The notes under the pieces are model-generated. The model was given only the letters and a program-made list of their open reading frames with translations, ran no database searches and was not told the DNA's origin. Below, piece after piece: positions 5,647-6,026 of a DNA stretch of 6,026 nt. The DNA is from Flavobacterium psychrophilum. GTDB taxonomy: Bacteria > Bacteroidota > Bacteroidia > Flavobacteriales > Flavobacteriaceae. A program made the translations under genes and the position numbers. The DNA is taken from contig DYPB01000117.1 of assembly GCA_020720185.1 (NCBI GenBank), forward strand, positions 1-6,026, given 5' to 3'. Every line of letters starts with the position of its first letter. Position 1 is the stretch's first letter.

Positions 5647-5679
5647 AAAAAAAACCATCCGAATTAACGAATGGTTTTT
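5647..5679 (-). terminator. Intrinsic terminator after the TonB-dependent receptor gene
   Basis: On the minus strand a 7-bp stem CCATTCG / CGGATGG (one G-U pair) with a six-base TTAATT loop is flanked by A on the 5' side and a run of eight T on the 3' side, the A and T runs extending the stem. It lies about 22 bases after the receptor stop codon. Read on the plus strand the G-U becomes a C-A mismatch and the T-run is shorter, so it is built for the minus-strand transcript. Confidence 0.85.
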
Positions 5680-5700
5680 ATAATATTAATTTTATAATTT

Positions 5701-6026
5701 TTATAATTTATAAGTCATTCTTACAAAAAGGAAACGACCATTCATTCCAAACTGCGAAACATTTCTAGAATATACAAATTGGTTAGAACCATTTAAAGTT
5801 GTTAAGTTTTCATCAGGATAGGTATCTAAAATATTGTTTGCACCTAATACAATTTTTCCAGCTTTTGAAAAATTCATTCCAATTGATAGGTCAGTAAGTA
5901 TTTTGCCTCCCCATACAGGATGTTCGTTTTGTTGTGAAACACCATTAATAATTTCTGTATTAATAACTCCGTCACCATTTACATCGGCACTATTTGGGTC
6001 TGTTACTTGTCCAAAATAAACATTTC
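5701..6026 (-). CDS. TonB-dependent outer-membrane receptor, C-terminal end (partial)
   Basis: The last 107 codons of a protein that enters from beyond the right edge; the frame is open through 6026. The sequence has the closing strands of a TonB-dependent β-barrel: WGGKILTDLSIGMNFS, KIVLGANNILDTYPDEN, and the terminal strand GMNGRFLFVRMTYKL ending at the stop. The NILD-YPDEN to GRFLF-R spacing is characteristic of Bacteroidota receptors for siderophores, cobalamin or other large nutrients. The ligand cannot be told from this part. An extracellular loop carries DVNGDGVIN, a dockerin/EF-hand-like calcium loop. The gene ends in a strong terminator, so it is transcriptionally separate from the symporter group downstream. 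Confidence 0.88.
   Translation of the reverse strand, partial: NVYFGQVTDPNSADVNGDGVINTEIINGVSQQNEHPVWGGKILTDLSIGMNFSKAGKIVLGANNILDTYPDENLTTLNGSNQFVYSRNVSQFGMNGRFLFVRMTYKL

Noticed and set aside
5690..5713. Short tandem TTTTATAATT-like repeats at the receptor stop
   Set aside because: Two imperfect AT-only units, partly inside the coding end; low-complexity sequence rather than a functional repeat.
5834..6019. Plus-strand frame opposite the TonB-dependent receptor
   Set aside because: The minus-strand frame has clear receptor motifs through the window edge; the plus frame has none.

Overview
The window is AT-rich, with every recognisable gene on the minus strand. There are no Shine-Dalgarno-like leaders, intergenic gaps are very short, and a TonB-dependent receptor tail of the Bacteroidota type is present. 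Together with a short TPMT-type methyltransferase and DUF6132/DUF202 small membrane proteins, this points to a member of the Flavobacteriaceae or a close relative. No RNA gene, CRISPR array, insertion sequence or integrase is visible.

Reading in the direction of transcription (high to low coordinates), there are three blocks. Block 1 (6026-5701) is the C-terminal end of a TonB-dependent outer-membrane receptor, followed by a good intrinsic terminator at about 5647-5679. Block 2 (5618-2801) is a probable three-gene unit: a 34-residue single-span membrane protein (5618-5514) that is too short for usual ORF calling, a sodium:solute symporter starting one base later, and, 45 bases further on, a D-2-hydroxyacid dehydrogenase. 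A transporter plus an NAD-dependent dehydrogenase suggests uptake and use of a small organic solute, but the substrate cannot be read from the sequence.

Block 3 (2635-21) is the most unusual part: rhodanese, DinB-fold protein, a gap carrying what looks like the 3' remnant of a small CX4C protein, thioredoxin, DUF6132 protein, DUF202 protein, and finally a TPMT-type methyltransferase fused to a C-terminal heavy-metal-associated (HMA) domain. From thioredoxin onward the genes are packed with 1-base, 0-base and -8-base junctions. The shared theme is thiol, sulfane-sulfur or metal(loid) chemistry: sulfurtransferase, disulfide reductase, cysteine-paired membrane peptide, and a methyltransferase with a metal-binding CxxC. 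The upstream region has a TATCTTTG -7 element and a perfect 7-6-7 dyad (TTTGTAA-N6-TTACAAA) of Crp/Fnr type. The dyad lies about where a class II activator would bind.

The best candidates for a second look are the methyltransferase-HMA fusion and its operon, the Crp/Fnr-like dyad, the CX4C remnant, and the tiny protein coupled to a symporter that carries an extra ~90-residue extramembrane insert. All functional proposals beyond family assignment are inference.
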